Source: Tillus elongatus
Taxonomy: Eukaryota > Arthropoda > Insecta > Coleoptera > Cleridae
DNA: 64,000 bases
NCBI GenBank assembly: GCA_964006375.1
Contig: OZ023265.1
Location: 153,281,047 to 153,345,046, forward strand
Direction: 5' to 3'
Below the pieces are notes generated by a model, which was given only the letters and a program-made list of their open reading frames with translations, made no database searches and had not been told where the DNA came from. Position 1 is the first letter of the stretch. Each line of letters starts with the position of its first letter. Made by a program: the position numbers and the translations under genes. Shown in pieces: positions 24,519 to 35,322 of the stretch.

Positions 24519-26870
24519 TAGTGGAAAGGTCCCTATATTGGACCACCTAAGAAAGTACCTCCATAAAATAAACGTTTATGTTCTAAATCAAGTGAAAATA
24601 ATTCAGCAGGTCGCTGGGGTTATTGTAAAGCTACATAGCTTATTAAACACAACAAAATATTGCTTAGCTGACTAACAATAATTAAATTCAAAATGGAGTT
24701 AATGGCCCGAATGAATTAGGGTAGCAGTGTTTTAATGTGGACCACCCGTGCCCTTAATTGGACCACCTCCATTATTTAAGATTTGAAGGCGAAAACTTTA
24801 TTGAACCTATAAAAACATTCTATAAAAAAAATAAACATTATGTAACAAATAAAAACATTAGTCTTGAACAATAATAATAAAACTTATAAAGGGCAATCAG
24901 TCACTGTCAGAAGCGTCAGACACAGTTTATACAATGATAAAAATCAATATTACGGCCACTGGTGCATTCTAAGTGCGCCCATTTTTTACACAATACACAG
25001 CGAATCCACTCTTCTCCTAACTTTGAAAATGGAGATAGGCAAACAATACAAAGACAGTCTTCCTCTTCTGATTCGATTGTTGAATCATGTGGCAATGGCC
25101 GCTTTCCCTTATTATTCTGCAATGCAGTCTGCTTTTTCTTAGGAACTGCCTTCGGAACAGAAAACACATTTCTTACAGTCTTCGGAAGAGCCATTTTTTT
25201 ACGCTGCTTTTCTTCAAGATCATCCTTGTAAGGACTGATAGTTATTATTAAAGTAGAACTGGAAGCGGCGTTGCGTGCTTTTCGCTTCAAAATTGGTAGT
25301 GGAGATATTTCAGACACAGATCTCTTTTAGTCTAATGAGGATGTGGAGCATTCGGCCTTCAATTTTTCTCCCGTCAAAGAATCTGTGGATGTAGATGCAT
25401 TTTGGGAGGAGCCATTGATAAGCACCTCTTGGATCACAGTTGCAATTTGGTCTTCAGGTGTGGCTGGAGGGCAAACAAATTCGCTCTCGTCAAATACATA
25501 GCGATCTAAAGGCCATATGCTGCATTTCGCAAACCTGCTAACAGCATTACCAACTGATGCAGCTTTGACATATGCTTCTCCAAGTAATCTTTACATCTGA
25601 AATTGGGTAATGTTTTGGGTCGGATTCGTACGAAGCCATTTATCAGCAGCCTGATGTAATAGGTATTGAGCGGCTTAAAAAAAGTGACATCACAGGGCTG
25701 TAGCCTATGCGTAGTGTGTGCTGATAGAGACAACATAATTATTCTATTCTCCCTGGCTAGCGTTATAGCTTCCAAATTTTGTGTGTGTGTGTGTGTGCTT
25801 TGACCATCCATTATGGGCATGGGGGAATGTACATGCCTGCAGCATTTATACAACAAACGCAGGCTGGATTTACCCTACGCTCTCCGCTTGTAAGGGATCC
25901 TGTTTGATGCTTAACCCTCTGTTCGATTATTTTTTGTGATCTTTGGACTGTAGAAAGGCCAGTCTCATCTACGTTATATATCTCAGATGAACCAAAGTTA
26001 TGTTTATCGTAGAGAGCAGTGAGGTAATCGAAAAAAGCCATAACCTTTTTTTGTTAAGCCCCAGTGTTCTGGCCGATGAAGTAGGCTCTGGTTGACAAAG
26101 CGATAGCTCTTTGTGTCGAGACATAAAACAATAATACAATTTCTTACCGGCTTGTTCATTCTTGAACCTATGAGGAATCTAGTTTTGCTTTGGCGACATC
26201 ATATGGGAGTTTTTTTTAAATCACTGCGAGTAATCCCAAAAAGAAGTCTTTCCAACTCTAAAACATGATTCACTATATCTTGCTCTATTTCTGGTGAAAG
26301 ATCTGCGGCACGTCCAAATTTTTTCTCACTCCCGTGGACATTTTTATTTTCAATTCGTCTTTTTAACGTTGCTTTTGGTACCTCATACCGCCTAGCTATT
26401 TCATTTAAACCTGCAACGCCAGTTTCGTACGCAACTAAAGCTTCTTTCATTTGTTCTGTGTCCCATTTTCCATATTTTCCACGTTTCACCATATTAGCTG
26501 AAAACAATTGCTTAATTTGGACCAGTTCAATTTAAAAACCAAATCTGGTTCAATTTAGGAAACTATAACCTCACTTAAAATATGGACATTTAAATATTCA
26601 TGTATGATAAAATAATAGAAAATACTCTGTTTAAAATGTATTAATTTGAAAAATCAATAAGATACTTACCAGCAAAAAGATATCGTTTATAGAAACAAAC
26701 AGCAAAATTATATCATCCAGCACGAAAACAGACTACATGTTATTTTGCGGTTTATACCAACGCTACTAATCAATGTTTCTGTGCTGCCTCTAGCAACATA
26801 TTAGAAGCTACAGCTAGCGTTCACCAGATGTTACTTGGGTCAATGTCTTTAAAAGTAAAAGGGGTGGTCC

Positions 26871-26876
<6 letters not shown>
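24519..26876. mobile_element. pogo/Tigger-like element
   Basis: Starts directly after the neighbouring element's TA (CTATATA then GTGGAAAGGTCCC) and ends at GGGGTGGTCCTATTTTATATA in a TA array. TTGGACCACC near the left end and GGTGGTCC at the right end are inverted. The word GGACCAC recurs inside both ends (24740, 24761), suggesting subterminal transposase binding sites. It encodes a broken minus-strand transposase. Confidence 0.72.
24916..26492 (-). pseudogene. pogo/Tigger transposase with C-terminal zinc finger
   Basis: Start MVKRGKYGKWDTEQMKEAL at 26492 is a pipsqueak/CENP-B-type HTH (GLNEIARRYEVPKATLKRRI). After a frameshift near 26200 come LGLNKKRVMAFFDYLTALY and YNVDETGLSTVQ (first Asp), then VCCINAAGMYIPP. 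An internal deletion joins IPP to MDGQSTH (second Asp region) and HTTHRLQPCDVTFFKPLN (third Asp). Further frameshifts and a stop near 25325 precede a basic tail and a PHD-like finger CIVC...EEWIRCVLCKKWAHLEC...HCINC at 24916-25060. At least three breaks make it non-functional. Confidence 0.82.

Positions 26877-26928
<52 letters not shown>
26876..26928. repeat. (TA)n microsatellite
   Basis: About 26 TA units at the right end of the pogo-like element. Confidence 0.97.
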
Positions 26929-26931
<3 letters not shown>

Positions 26932-28082
26932 ATTAATATTTAAAAATACTAAACCTGAAACAAAAACTTAAGAACTAGGAATTTAAAACTAAAATATAGT
27001 TAGCTAAAACTAAATGTTTGGGAATAAAGTGCTACACAGAACTGACGCAGCCATATATATCCAATTGGTTGAGAAATTGGGAGCATATTTTGAATTATAT
27101 AAAGCATTGAACAACCAAAGTACAAGCACTGTAAGAAGGCAGGTAATACCTTGCGTAGTACTGACTCCAGTGGGGAGAAGTGTTTCACAGAACAGTTTTA
27201 ACTATGAGCATTGCCAATGGAGTCTTGTATATCTGAAAAGTAGAAAGAGAAATTAAGGCAACAGTAGTAAGAGGAAATCCAAAACTCAATGTTTAAATAA
27301 ATAGTCGAATGATGTTATTTATATCGGGGACAGGTAAAATAAGTAGAAACGGTACATATATACACACAATATACATATATTCATATAAACTACACAACCT
27401 AACATTCAAAAGTAATGTAAAATTAAAAATAATGTCAAACATCTTACCGAACATGTAGACGATCTGGTATCCAGTAGAATTTCTAAGTTTTTGGCCTATA
27501 AATATACAAGTTCCAGTATTGTCTATAATCCACAAGGATGGAGAGCTGAGAACAAAATGAAAAAGATAATTAACAACGTCTAGGAGAAATTAAGCCTGAA
27601 AAGGGATTATTAAGGAGAATGCTGAGATCAGCTTGAAATTAACACCATTTAACGTTCAAATGAATGAAAAAGGCGTTTCTCAAACAAATAATGATAATCA
27701 ATTTGTTTGTAATCTAAATATAAGCAAGTTAAACCTTGCCACGGGTTGCGGAATAGTGGCTGGCGCCTATTAAATTAAGTCTCCAAGACTTTTATAATAC
27801 TCAGAGTGTTAATCTAACGCCCAAACCCCTCTGAGATGTCCCTATGCTCAAGCTTTGCTTAGGCTTCCGCTACTTATTGAGGGAGTTGTGGTGATTTCTA
27901 TACTTCTAGTACTTAGTAGCAAGTAGTCGTAGCAATAGGCGTACTCTATTGCCTTTCTTTCAGCAAATTAAATAAATTTTTAAAAATAAAATTTTTCTTA
28001 ATACACTCGCGCCTCCCATTTAGTTTTGCCACGCCCCACAGTTTGAGGATCGCTGGATTAAGAGGTGAGTTGCGTTATATAT
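26929..28082. other. No gene recognised
   Basis: AT-rich, without protein motifs or repeat boundaries that I can identify. Short open frames only. Confidence 0.6.
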
Positions 28083-28132
28083 TACAAAACTTATGAAAAT
28101 TCGCTACTAGAATGCATTTGCTGCGTTCCGAA
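28083..28132 (+). mobile_element. HLE tail directly before another HLE head
   Basis: GAAAATTCGCTACTAGAATGC then ATTTG-CTGCGTTCC is a worn tail, and only about 6 bp separate it from the head at 28138. Tail-to-head order is the arrangement expected of tandem copies. Confidence 0.6.
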
Positions 28133-28169
28133 TTTTTAGCGAATTAAAAAAAAATCGCTTATGGGGAGA

Positions 28170-28173
<4 letters not shown>

Positions 28174-28244
<71 letters not shown>
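28174..28244. repeat. (TA)n microsatellite
   Basis: About 35 TA units between the head and body of the composite HLE. Confidence 0.97.
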
Positions 28245-28246
<2 letters not shown>

Positions 28247-29301
28247 CACCGATAACTCAAAAAATAATGGACCCATCTTAATAAAATTTGCAGAGTACCT
28301 CTTCCTTTTGCAAGTGGCTTGGATAAGTTCGTTAGCCAGGAAAATCGGACCAGGTTTTCCCGGAAACTTTTGTGTTTTCTTTATAAAAAAAATCATATCT
28401 TCGGAAATAACAAAGTAAGGGCAACCATGGTATGCGTGTTTGTATTATAAAGAGTGAACACTGCACCAAAATTTAGGTCCCTAGCTTTAAAGACAAAGAA
28501 GTTATGGGCAGTTAAAACAGCAACAAATTTTGGAGTTTTACTCAAAACGTCAAACTCGCAATTTTAAACGTCAAAATTGGCAATGTTTAGGCAAAGAATG
28601 TAAAACAAATACCGTTTGTGAAAAGAAAATGTTGCAAGAAGAGTGTTCTGCAAACCCTTAAGTTTCAGATTCAATCGTCATTGCCCTTGATTTTACTAAA
28701 ATGTCCATTTCAAATAGACCCTTTCTCTGATGCTTTGGCTGTCAGTTTAGTTAATTTTGGTGGCTTTTTGGATATTTATTTGTAGGTTTAGTGAAGTTTA
28801 TGGTTTAACGGTCTATAATTTTTTTAGCTAATTATCGTAGAACAAGTTTGTTAATGCATTTTTTCTTTTTTTTTTATCGAAATATGATGCGTTTATAAGA
28901 AAAAAATCTGGACGCAGTAAGTGCGTTTTGGTAGCGAATTTTCGATAAATTTGCAGATTAGCTCCCGAACGCTTTTCACAAAACTGTTTTCAGAAACGTG
29001 CCTAGCCCCTCCCCCTGGATCCACAAAACCCAAGAAAAATTTCTTGTTCACACCCCTCAAGGAAGTTTCGGGACCAGGAGTGAATAAGGGTTCTGGGCGG
29101 GGTGGGTAGTAAAAAGGAAATATGAGCAGAAAATGCGAATAAAACAGGCTTGAAAGTTGTCTTTTTCACATCTTGAAGCCATATCCTCCGTAAACCCTGT
29201 CTACCCCGCACAGCACTCATATTCCCCCAAAACATTTCTTGTTTACACTCCCCAAGGAAGTTAAGGGACCAGGAGTGAGTAGGGGTGCATAATTTTTTTT
29301 T

Positions 29302-29850
29302 AGCTAAATTTCATAGAATAAATTAGTTAATGCATTTTTGCAATTCTTGACGAAATATGACGCGTTTGTAAGAAAAAAATCTAGACGCAGTAAGTGCGTC
29401 TTGGTAGTGAATTTTCGGTAAATTTACAGTTTAGCTCCCGAACTCTTTTCAAAAAACTGTTTTCAGAAACCTGCCTAGGGCCCTCCTGAATCCACAATCC
29501 TCAAGAAAAATTTCTTGTTCACACCCTCCAAGGAAGTTACGGGACCAGGAGTGAGTAGGGGTGCATAATTTTTTTTAGCTAAATTTCATAGAACAAATTC
29601 GTTAATGCATTTTTGCATTTTTTGTCGAAATATGATGCGTTTGTAAGAAAAAAATCTGGACGCAGTAAGTGCGTTTTGGTAGCGAATTTTCGGTAAATTT
29701 GCAGTTTAGCTCCCGAACGCTTTTTAAAAACTGTTTCCAGAAACCTGCCTAGGCCCCCATCCCCCTGGATCCACAAACCCCAAGAAAAATTTCTTGTTCA
29801 CACTTCCCAAGGAAGTTAAGAGACCAGGAGTTTATTTTCGGAAAATTTTT
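29302..29850. repeat. Tandem repeat, period about 275 bp
   Basis: Units begin AGCTAAATTTCATAGAA at 29302 and 29577. Each carries TGCGTTTGTAAGAAAAAAATC, the hairpin motif, TTTAGCTCCCGAAC, CACAA..C..AAGAAAAATTTC and GGACCAGGAGT. A longer, more diverged unit (about 474 bp) precedes them from 28828. Confidence 0.87.
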
Positions 29851-30180
29851 GTATATTTTCATACCATAAGTAATTTTGATAAAATATAGTACATTGTTTC
29901 TATCACACAGGCTAAACCAGTAATCAGATTGATGCCTCCTCGCACTTGCTATTAAAAACATTTTTATGGAAATTCATTTCCATAACACATTTTCTGCATC
30001 TAGACTTTTGAAAAATGTTTATATATTTTCAAACAATAAATTTATTTCAATGAAATATGGTACTTTGTTTCTACTATATAGGCAACCAAGTTTGATGCCT
30101 GCTTTCATCAAAGAAAGACATTTGCTATTAAAAATATTTTAAAGAAAATTCGCTACCATAACGCACTTGCTGCGTCCAGA

Positions 30181-31500
30181 AATTTTTATTGTATCCAGTT
30201 TGAAAAGAAATTGACAGTTTTTAGTGGATATGCAAATATATTGAATTTTTATTAAAATCTGCTCGATTAGTTTAAACATTACGCAAAACAAGTTTAAAGA
30301 TAATTTACAAGTTGCTCGAAAGTACTTTAGATATTAACCAATGTAGTTGAGTTAAGAAACCGATATAACAAATAATATTGTTTTCCCGAGAAGTGTAATA
30401 ATAAGGCAGTGCATGTGTATTAAAATATCCTATCAGTATTCTTTTGTTTTCTTGTCTAATGCAAAAGTCGCGCCAAGATATTCTGTCGAGAGTTTCTTGA
30501 ACATAATCTTGAAAGTAATGAAATTTTCGTACACATTGCAGTTCACTGTCCCAACGCAATTATTTTATGTCTCAAGCCAATATCTGCCATCGATATCATT
30601 TCTTTTCATTGATTATTACGTCGGCTTCTTCACGTTATGGCTATCTTCTCTCTTGATGTAATCAACTTATTTATCTCTTAGTAACAGCCCCACCCTGTTT
30701 CTTACAAGTAAATCTTAATTAGTCAACATTATTTGGGAGTTCTATATGATTATGTGTGTTTGCTGCTGATTCTTAGTAAATAAACTAGTTTAAATATGTG
30801 AAAATCTCTGCCATGCTAATAAATTACACAGTGTACAGTGTGGAAAAGTCAAATGGAACAAATTCAGTATCTCAATTATTGTGCATATTTATAAAATATT
30901 CTTAAACACGCCAATCGTAAGTAAAATTTATATAAAAGATTACACAAATTTGATTTGGCTGCTCAGTAGAATGTATAAACTTTAATGTAAAGTAAACAAA
31001 GAGCATAGGCTTTTGCACTTGGTATTGCAATTGATATGGTGTTAGATGTACAAATAAAATTGAAAAATACGTTTGAAATTGGTTTATTACAAAATGTTGA
31101 ATTTATACAATGCAAATAAATAAATTTATTAGAAAAAAAATTGAGGTTATATAAAACAGAACGACTATGTATTTCTTGATGGATTGGAGAGGGCCTGGGG
31201 TTGTTCAGGGCCACTTAAAAACTCCCAGCACATTATTGGGGCAACTCAAGGCTGCCCAGACCATTGTAGAAATTGTAGGCGCCCCTGCCTGGCCTGATGT
31301 TGAGTATTCGCCTGAGGTATCAACGGAGCCTTCAAGTTTTTCTTTCCAGATGGTGATTGCTTACTTCATGGTGTAACAGATGACCGTTACGCTAACGTTC
31401 TAACGAACTAAAGAACGACCCCGAAGAACGGCCGAAAGAACGGGATGCCTGTAATAATTGGGGTGTATAAATTTATCTTAAATAATTACAAATATATTTT
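30181..31500. other. No gene recognised
   Basis: A 69-codon frame at 31167-31376 lies in a locally GC-richer patch but has no recognisable motif. The rest is AT-rich and unassigned. Confidence 0.5.
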
Positions 31501-31629
31501 ACTGAATTGTCTTAAAAAACTTCACTAATGAGGAGATCCCGACTTTTGAGTTTTGAAAAAATTTCTTCAAATGAGCGCAAAATAGGACCCCTAAAACCCA
31601 TACGGCAGTTTCAATTTTTCTATGTTTAT

Positions 31630-31806
<177 letters not shown>

Positions 31807-32280
31807 TCACACCGATAACTCAGAAAATAGTGGGCCGCTTTTGATCAAATGTGGTGAGTACCTTCCTTTTGCAAGTGGCTTGGATAAGTTCGTTAACCAG
31901 GAAAATCGGCCTAGGTTTTCCCGGAAAATTTTGTGCTTTTTTCGGAAAACAATTAGATATCCGTAGATAGCAAAGCAAGGGCAACCAAATTTGGTATGCG
32001 CGTTTGCATTACAAATAGTGACCCACGCACCAAAATTTAGGTCTATAAGTTGCAAGACAAAGGAGTTTTAGGCATTAAAAAAAAAAGCGGTTTTCCTCAA
32101 AACGTCAAAGTGCGATTTGAAAGTTAAAATTCTCAACATTTAGGTAAAGAACATAAAATAAATACGGACTATGTAAAGAAAATGTCGCAAGAAAGGTGTT
32201 CTGCAAACACTAAAGTTTAAGATTCAACCGATATTGTCTTTCATTTTACTAAAATGTTTACAGAAAATTCATTCAAATAG

Positions 32281-32427
<147 letters not shown>

Positions 32428-32490
32428 GATGCTTTGGCTATAGGCTTAGTTAAGTTTATGGTTTAACGGTCTATAATTTGTAGCTAATTT

Positions 32491-32790
32491 TCGTAGAAAC
32501 AGCTCCTTAATGAGGAGACCGCGTCTCTTCAATCTGAAAAATATTTCTTCAAATGAGCGCAAACTAGCCCCCTAGAATCCATATCCGGGTTTACTTTCAG
32601 TTTTTATCTGTTTGCATATATATAAGGTGTCACATGTCTACGGTAAAACTCAATATAATTGTTATTATAGAAGATACGAGAAAAAATTGTGTACGTTATT
32701 TATAGGGTGTCTTAAGCTGCATCTTATAAAAATGTTTTGACAATCACAGTGTGGTCCATAAGTCGTTGGTGATCCCTACAATTGTTTTTT
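32491..32790 (+). mobile_element. HLE head-like segment and shared downstream repeat
   Basis: CTTAATGAGGAGACCGCG and CCATATCCGGGTTTAC form an HLE-like head without its array. Downstream sequence (GCTGCATCTTATAAAA; TGACAATCACAG; CCATAAGTCGTTGGTGAT) matches 8345-8410. This copy lacks the SINE present at 7917-8296 and so shows the pre-insertion state. Confidence 0.6.
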
Positions 32791-33131
32791 TTTCAAACGC
32801 GTTTATATTATTGAACTTTGTCATTTTTTTATCGAAATATGATGCGTGTGTAAGAAAACAAAATCGAGACCTACTACGTGCGTTTTGGTAGTATTCTAAC
32901 CTGAGTTAGATGTCCAAATTCTTTTACGTGAATTTTTCAAAGATTTTTTAAATATTTTAACCTTACTGACTCTTTTTTATGCTTTGAATGTTTTAAACGT
33001 ACAAATGTTCTCGTAAAGTTACATGTAGTTTTTAAAATGGTTGTCACATTCCTGTTTTTTGCATGTACTTGTGGCAGAATTTCTCTGTTTTGATGTTTTT
33101 TTGCTGTGCTTTTCAATTAGTTACAGTGCTT
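32791..33131. other. No gene recognised
   Basis: Includes a worn inverted HLE hairpin near 32865-32895 (ACTACGTGCGTTTTGGTAG). Confidence 0.5.
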
Positions 33132-33173
33132 GCTCCTGAAGATGTTTGGAATCGCAAGCGAAATATATCGAGT
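33132..33173 (+). ncRNA. Hammerhead-ribozyme-like motif (E)
   Basis: Plus strand: GCTC, CTGAAGA (CUGANGA core), one extra T, stem II GTTTG-GAATCG-CAAGC, GAAA, TATAT, C, GAG. Stem I is CTC/GAG. Stem II has five pairs including one G-T. The arrangement matches the other hammerhead-like motifs in the window, with a different sequence in every stem. Confidence 0.4.
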
Positions 33174-33339
33174 ATTTAGTACAGAGTGACTTTCTTCAAA
33201 ATCTAGCCCTCTATTTTGGTCGTAACTACCTTTAAAATTATACAAATATTAGCACGCTAACGTGTAACGACTTTTACTCCTCCCTTTTTAAATATACACT
33301 TTATTTATTTGCTGTAAGTTTGTGATTTCTTATTGGTTT

Positions 33340-33384
33340 GCGTGAACTGCAGTTTCGAACCGTCCCGGTTCATCATCAGCACGC
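33340..33384 (-). ncRNA. Hammerhead-ribozyme-like motif (A1) in a PLE
   Basis: Minus strand: GCGTG, CTGATGA, one extra T, stem II GAACCG-GGA-CGGTTC, GAAAC, TGCA, GTT, CACGC. Stem I is GCGTG/CACGC (five pairs) and stem II six pairs. The cleavage triplet is GTT here and GTC in the sister copies. PLEs are known to carry hammerhead ribozymes, which supports the call; the extra T is unusual. Confidence 0.6.
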
Positions 33385-33607
33385 TACTGACTGTTATCGC
33401 TCCTGTGTGGTTTACGTCTTAGATTATACGTGGAGCCTGCGTCGTGAGCTTCTATTGGTCGGTTTACTGTTCTCTGGTTGGTTGTGCCTTCGGACTGTGT
33501 CGTGTGTATCGGTCTCCTGTCTTGATCATTGTGGTTTGATAATTTGTCTATTTGTATGGTCTTTATTAGGTTTTGCTTAAATGTTTGTACTTGGATTTGT
33601 TATGGCA

Positions 33608-33895
33608 TTAATTGTTTCTTGTTGTTTGTTTGTTGAATGTAGTATTGTTCCCAGATTTCCATTTTTTGTGGTCTTTAACGTGTTTCATTAGTTGTAAATG
33701 GGTGATGTCTGGTTTTTGGTACTTTGTGTTGTGAATGTGTGTAGCTACCTTTGATTTGTGGCTAGGTATGTGGATTTTATCTAACGCTGTTACATGTTCC
33801 TTGAATCTTGTTTCTATTGATTTTTTTGTCATTCCTATATATATTTTTATTGCATGTGTTACATTCTATTTGATATATTCCGTTTAATTCATGTG
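33608..33895 (-). pseudogene. PLE GIY-YIG endonuclease end, broken
   Basis: The frame 33832-33608 reads [20 protein letters not shown], then HKSKVATHIHNTKYQKPDI, and ends at a stop after TTRNN. Just upstream, in another frame, is [18 protein letters not shown]: the GIY half and the Cys pair. A frameshift in the T/A run near 33845 separates the two. The conserved Arg of ETRF is present; the domain would nick DNA during insertion if intact. Confidence 0.8.
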
Positions 33896-33911
33896 GGTTG
33901 TGTTCTTGTTT

Positions 33912-34163
33912 TTTATTTATTTATCAAACCACAATGTTCAAGACAGGAGACCGATACACACGACACAGTCCAAAGGCACAACTAATCAGAGAACAATAAA
34001 CCGGCCAATAGAAGCTCACGGTGTAGGCGCCACGTACAATCTCAGACGTAGACCACTCATGAGCGATAACAGTCAGTAGCGTGCTGCTGATGAACCGGGA
34101 CGGTTCGAAACTGCAGTCCACGCAAACCAATAAGATATCACAAACGTACAGCAAACAAATAAA

Positions 34164-34165
<2 letters not shown>
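33912..34165 (+). mobile_element. Penelope-like element 3-prime end (plus)
   Basis: This is the inverted counterpart of 33290-33540: CACAATGTTCAAGACAGGAG, CCAATAGAAGCTCACGG, the hammerhead-like motif, CACAAACGTACAGCAAACAA and AATAAAGTATATA. No coding part remains. Both 3-prime ends point outward from a junction near 33911, and this one ends exactly at a TA array. Confidence 0.8.
34079..34123 (+). ncRNA. Hammerhead-ribozyme-like motif (A2) in a PLE
   Basis: Same design as A1 on the plus strand, with the triplet GTC and stem I GCGTG/CACGC. One substitution turns the core CTGATGA into CTGCTGA, replacing an invariant A, so this copy is probably inactive. Confidence 0.5.

Positions 34166-34246
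<81 letters not shown>
34165..34246. repeat. (TA)n microsatellite
   Basis: About 41 TA units between a PLE 3-prime end and an HLE body. Confidence 0.97.
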
Positions 34247-34250
<4 letters not shown>

Positions 34251-34570
34251 TGTGTGTGTGCGTCATCCAACCGATAACTCAAAAAATAATATAATTAACC
34301 TGTTTTGATGAAACCTGGGTCGTGTCTTTCTTTTGTTAATGGCTAGGAGTTCGTTTGTCAGCTTCGTGGGACCAGGTCCTCAATAAAAAAATTCTTCCTC
34401 ATAAAATAACAAAGCTTATTTGATCAAATTTGTTTGGCATGTTTCCCTGATAGATGCTCTACTGTTTGACAAAATTAATATTCACTGAATAAGGCCATAT
34501 TGAGTTACTGATATTTGAAACATTTAATGGAAATTTGCTTCCACACCGCAAATGCTGCACCTCGAATTTT
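34247..34570 (+). mobile_element. HLE fragment (body and worn tail)
   Basis: Body from CATCCAACCGATAACTCAAA; GGAGTTCGTTTGTCAG. The worn tail at about 34528-34566 (GAAATTTGCTTCCACACCGC, AAATGCTGCACC) has lost hairpin pairing. The head side is replaced by the PLE. Confidence 0.65.
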
Positions 34571-34754
34571 ATGAACTTTATTTAATTCGCAAGTGACTGT
34601 CCTGTAAGATTTTCACTGAGCTAGCAGATATTTAATTAAACCAGATTCTGTAAATCTAGTCTCATAGAAATGTTTGTAATTTACACTAGGCAGTAGTTCA
34701 TTATCAATAAGTGCGCCCGTGCGTGCGCATGACGCCTGCCGTGGAAAAATGTTG

Positions 34755-35080
34755 CTATGCTATATTTTAATAAATTTTTATTTGCTTTTTTATCTCCTGC
34801 ATTCAACAAAAAAATTAGTATATCGAGGATCGCAGAGTCGGCAGCCAATAATACAGCATCAGAATAAGTATAGTGTTAATGGTTGGTTGCAGACGTTATC
34901 GTTATATAAATCCATATCTAAATATCCATATATACATCAGTCGCTTAGCGGTGTGTATTTTTCGACGCTCTTGCGGAAATGCGATACTTCAATGCGAAAT
35001 GATCGAGTATCATCGTCGAAAACGACCGAATAAGCAATCTGGTGTGCGCTCTCAAATTACACACTTGCAGTTTGCAGTGG
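34755..35080 (+). repeat. Dispersed repeat family D
   Basis: Matches the reverse complement of 63625-64000: CTCCTGCATTC, ATTAGTATATCGAGGAT, GCAGAGTCGGCAGCC, GAAATGATCGA, AAAACGACCGAATAAGCAAT and ACACTTGC. It has indels relative to the other copy that close the reading frame. Class unknown. Confidence 0.75.
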
Positions 35081-35322
35081 AATTTTGGCAGAGCGTGTCT
35101 GTGTCTATCATGTGTTTAGTAATTTTCGTGTAGTGCTGCGCATCGGATTGATTTTAATTAAATCATTTCGTTGTTGTTTACATGCTCTAACAAGACAATT
35201 ATTATTATTATTATGATGGCTACTAGTTCGGGTTGCTTAATAAGTGGACAAAATTATTGTGATACTGTGATTAATTCAGTGGATATTTTAAATTTAAAGG
35301 TTAACTTTTTAAGGGACTTTTT
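35081..35322. other. No gene identified; short open start before a SINE
   Basis: An ATG at 35217 opens MATSSGCLISGQNYCDTVIN and runs into the SINE at 35335. It may be the start of a retroelement ORF or chance; no motif decides. Confidence 0.35.

Larger units (their letters stand above)
28138..30180 (+). mobile_element. Composite HLE of about 2 kb
   Basis: Order: head with hairpin (28138-28173), TA array, A body (GATAACTCAAAAAATAATGG; GTTCGTTAGCCAGGAAAATC; CTTTCTCTGATGCTTTGGCTG), then an inverted hairpin motif GGACGCAGTAAGTGCG at 28910, the GC-richer B region with two further inverted hairpins (29384, 29660), a unique segment (GTAATTTTGATAAAATATAG), and a final forward tail at 30146-30178. 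The same order appears in reverse at 57326-59380, so this is one repeat, not a chance cluster. Non-coding. Confidence 0.65.
33254..33911 (-). mobile_element. Penelope-like element, 3-prime part (minus)
   Basis: Contains the end of the PLE reading frame (GIY-YIG region, 33608-33895) and a roughly 350-bp 3-prime region with a hammerhead-like motif (33340-33384), ending near AAATATACACTTTATTTATT at 33290. It is about 90% or more alike to 60240-60900 by eye. It is truncated at 33911, where it meets an inverted 3-prime end of the same family. Confidence 0.82.

Noticed and set aside
28904..29700. CRISPR-like array of hairpin repeats
   Set aside because: Units are about 275 bp with conserved 'spacers', in a eukaryotic repeat; there are no cas genes.
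31167..31376. 69-codon frame in a GC-richer patch as a host exon
   Set aside because: No splice signals, conserved motif or neighbouring exon could be supported.
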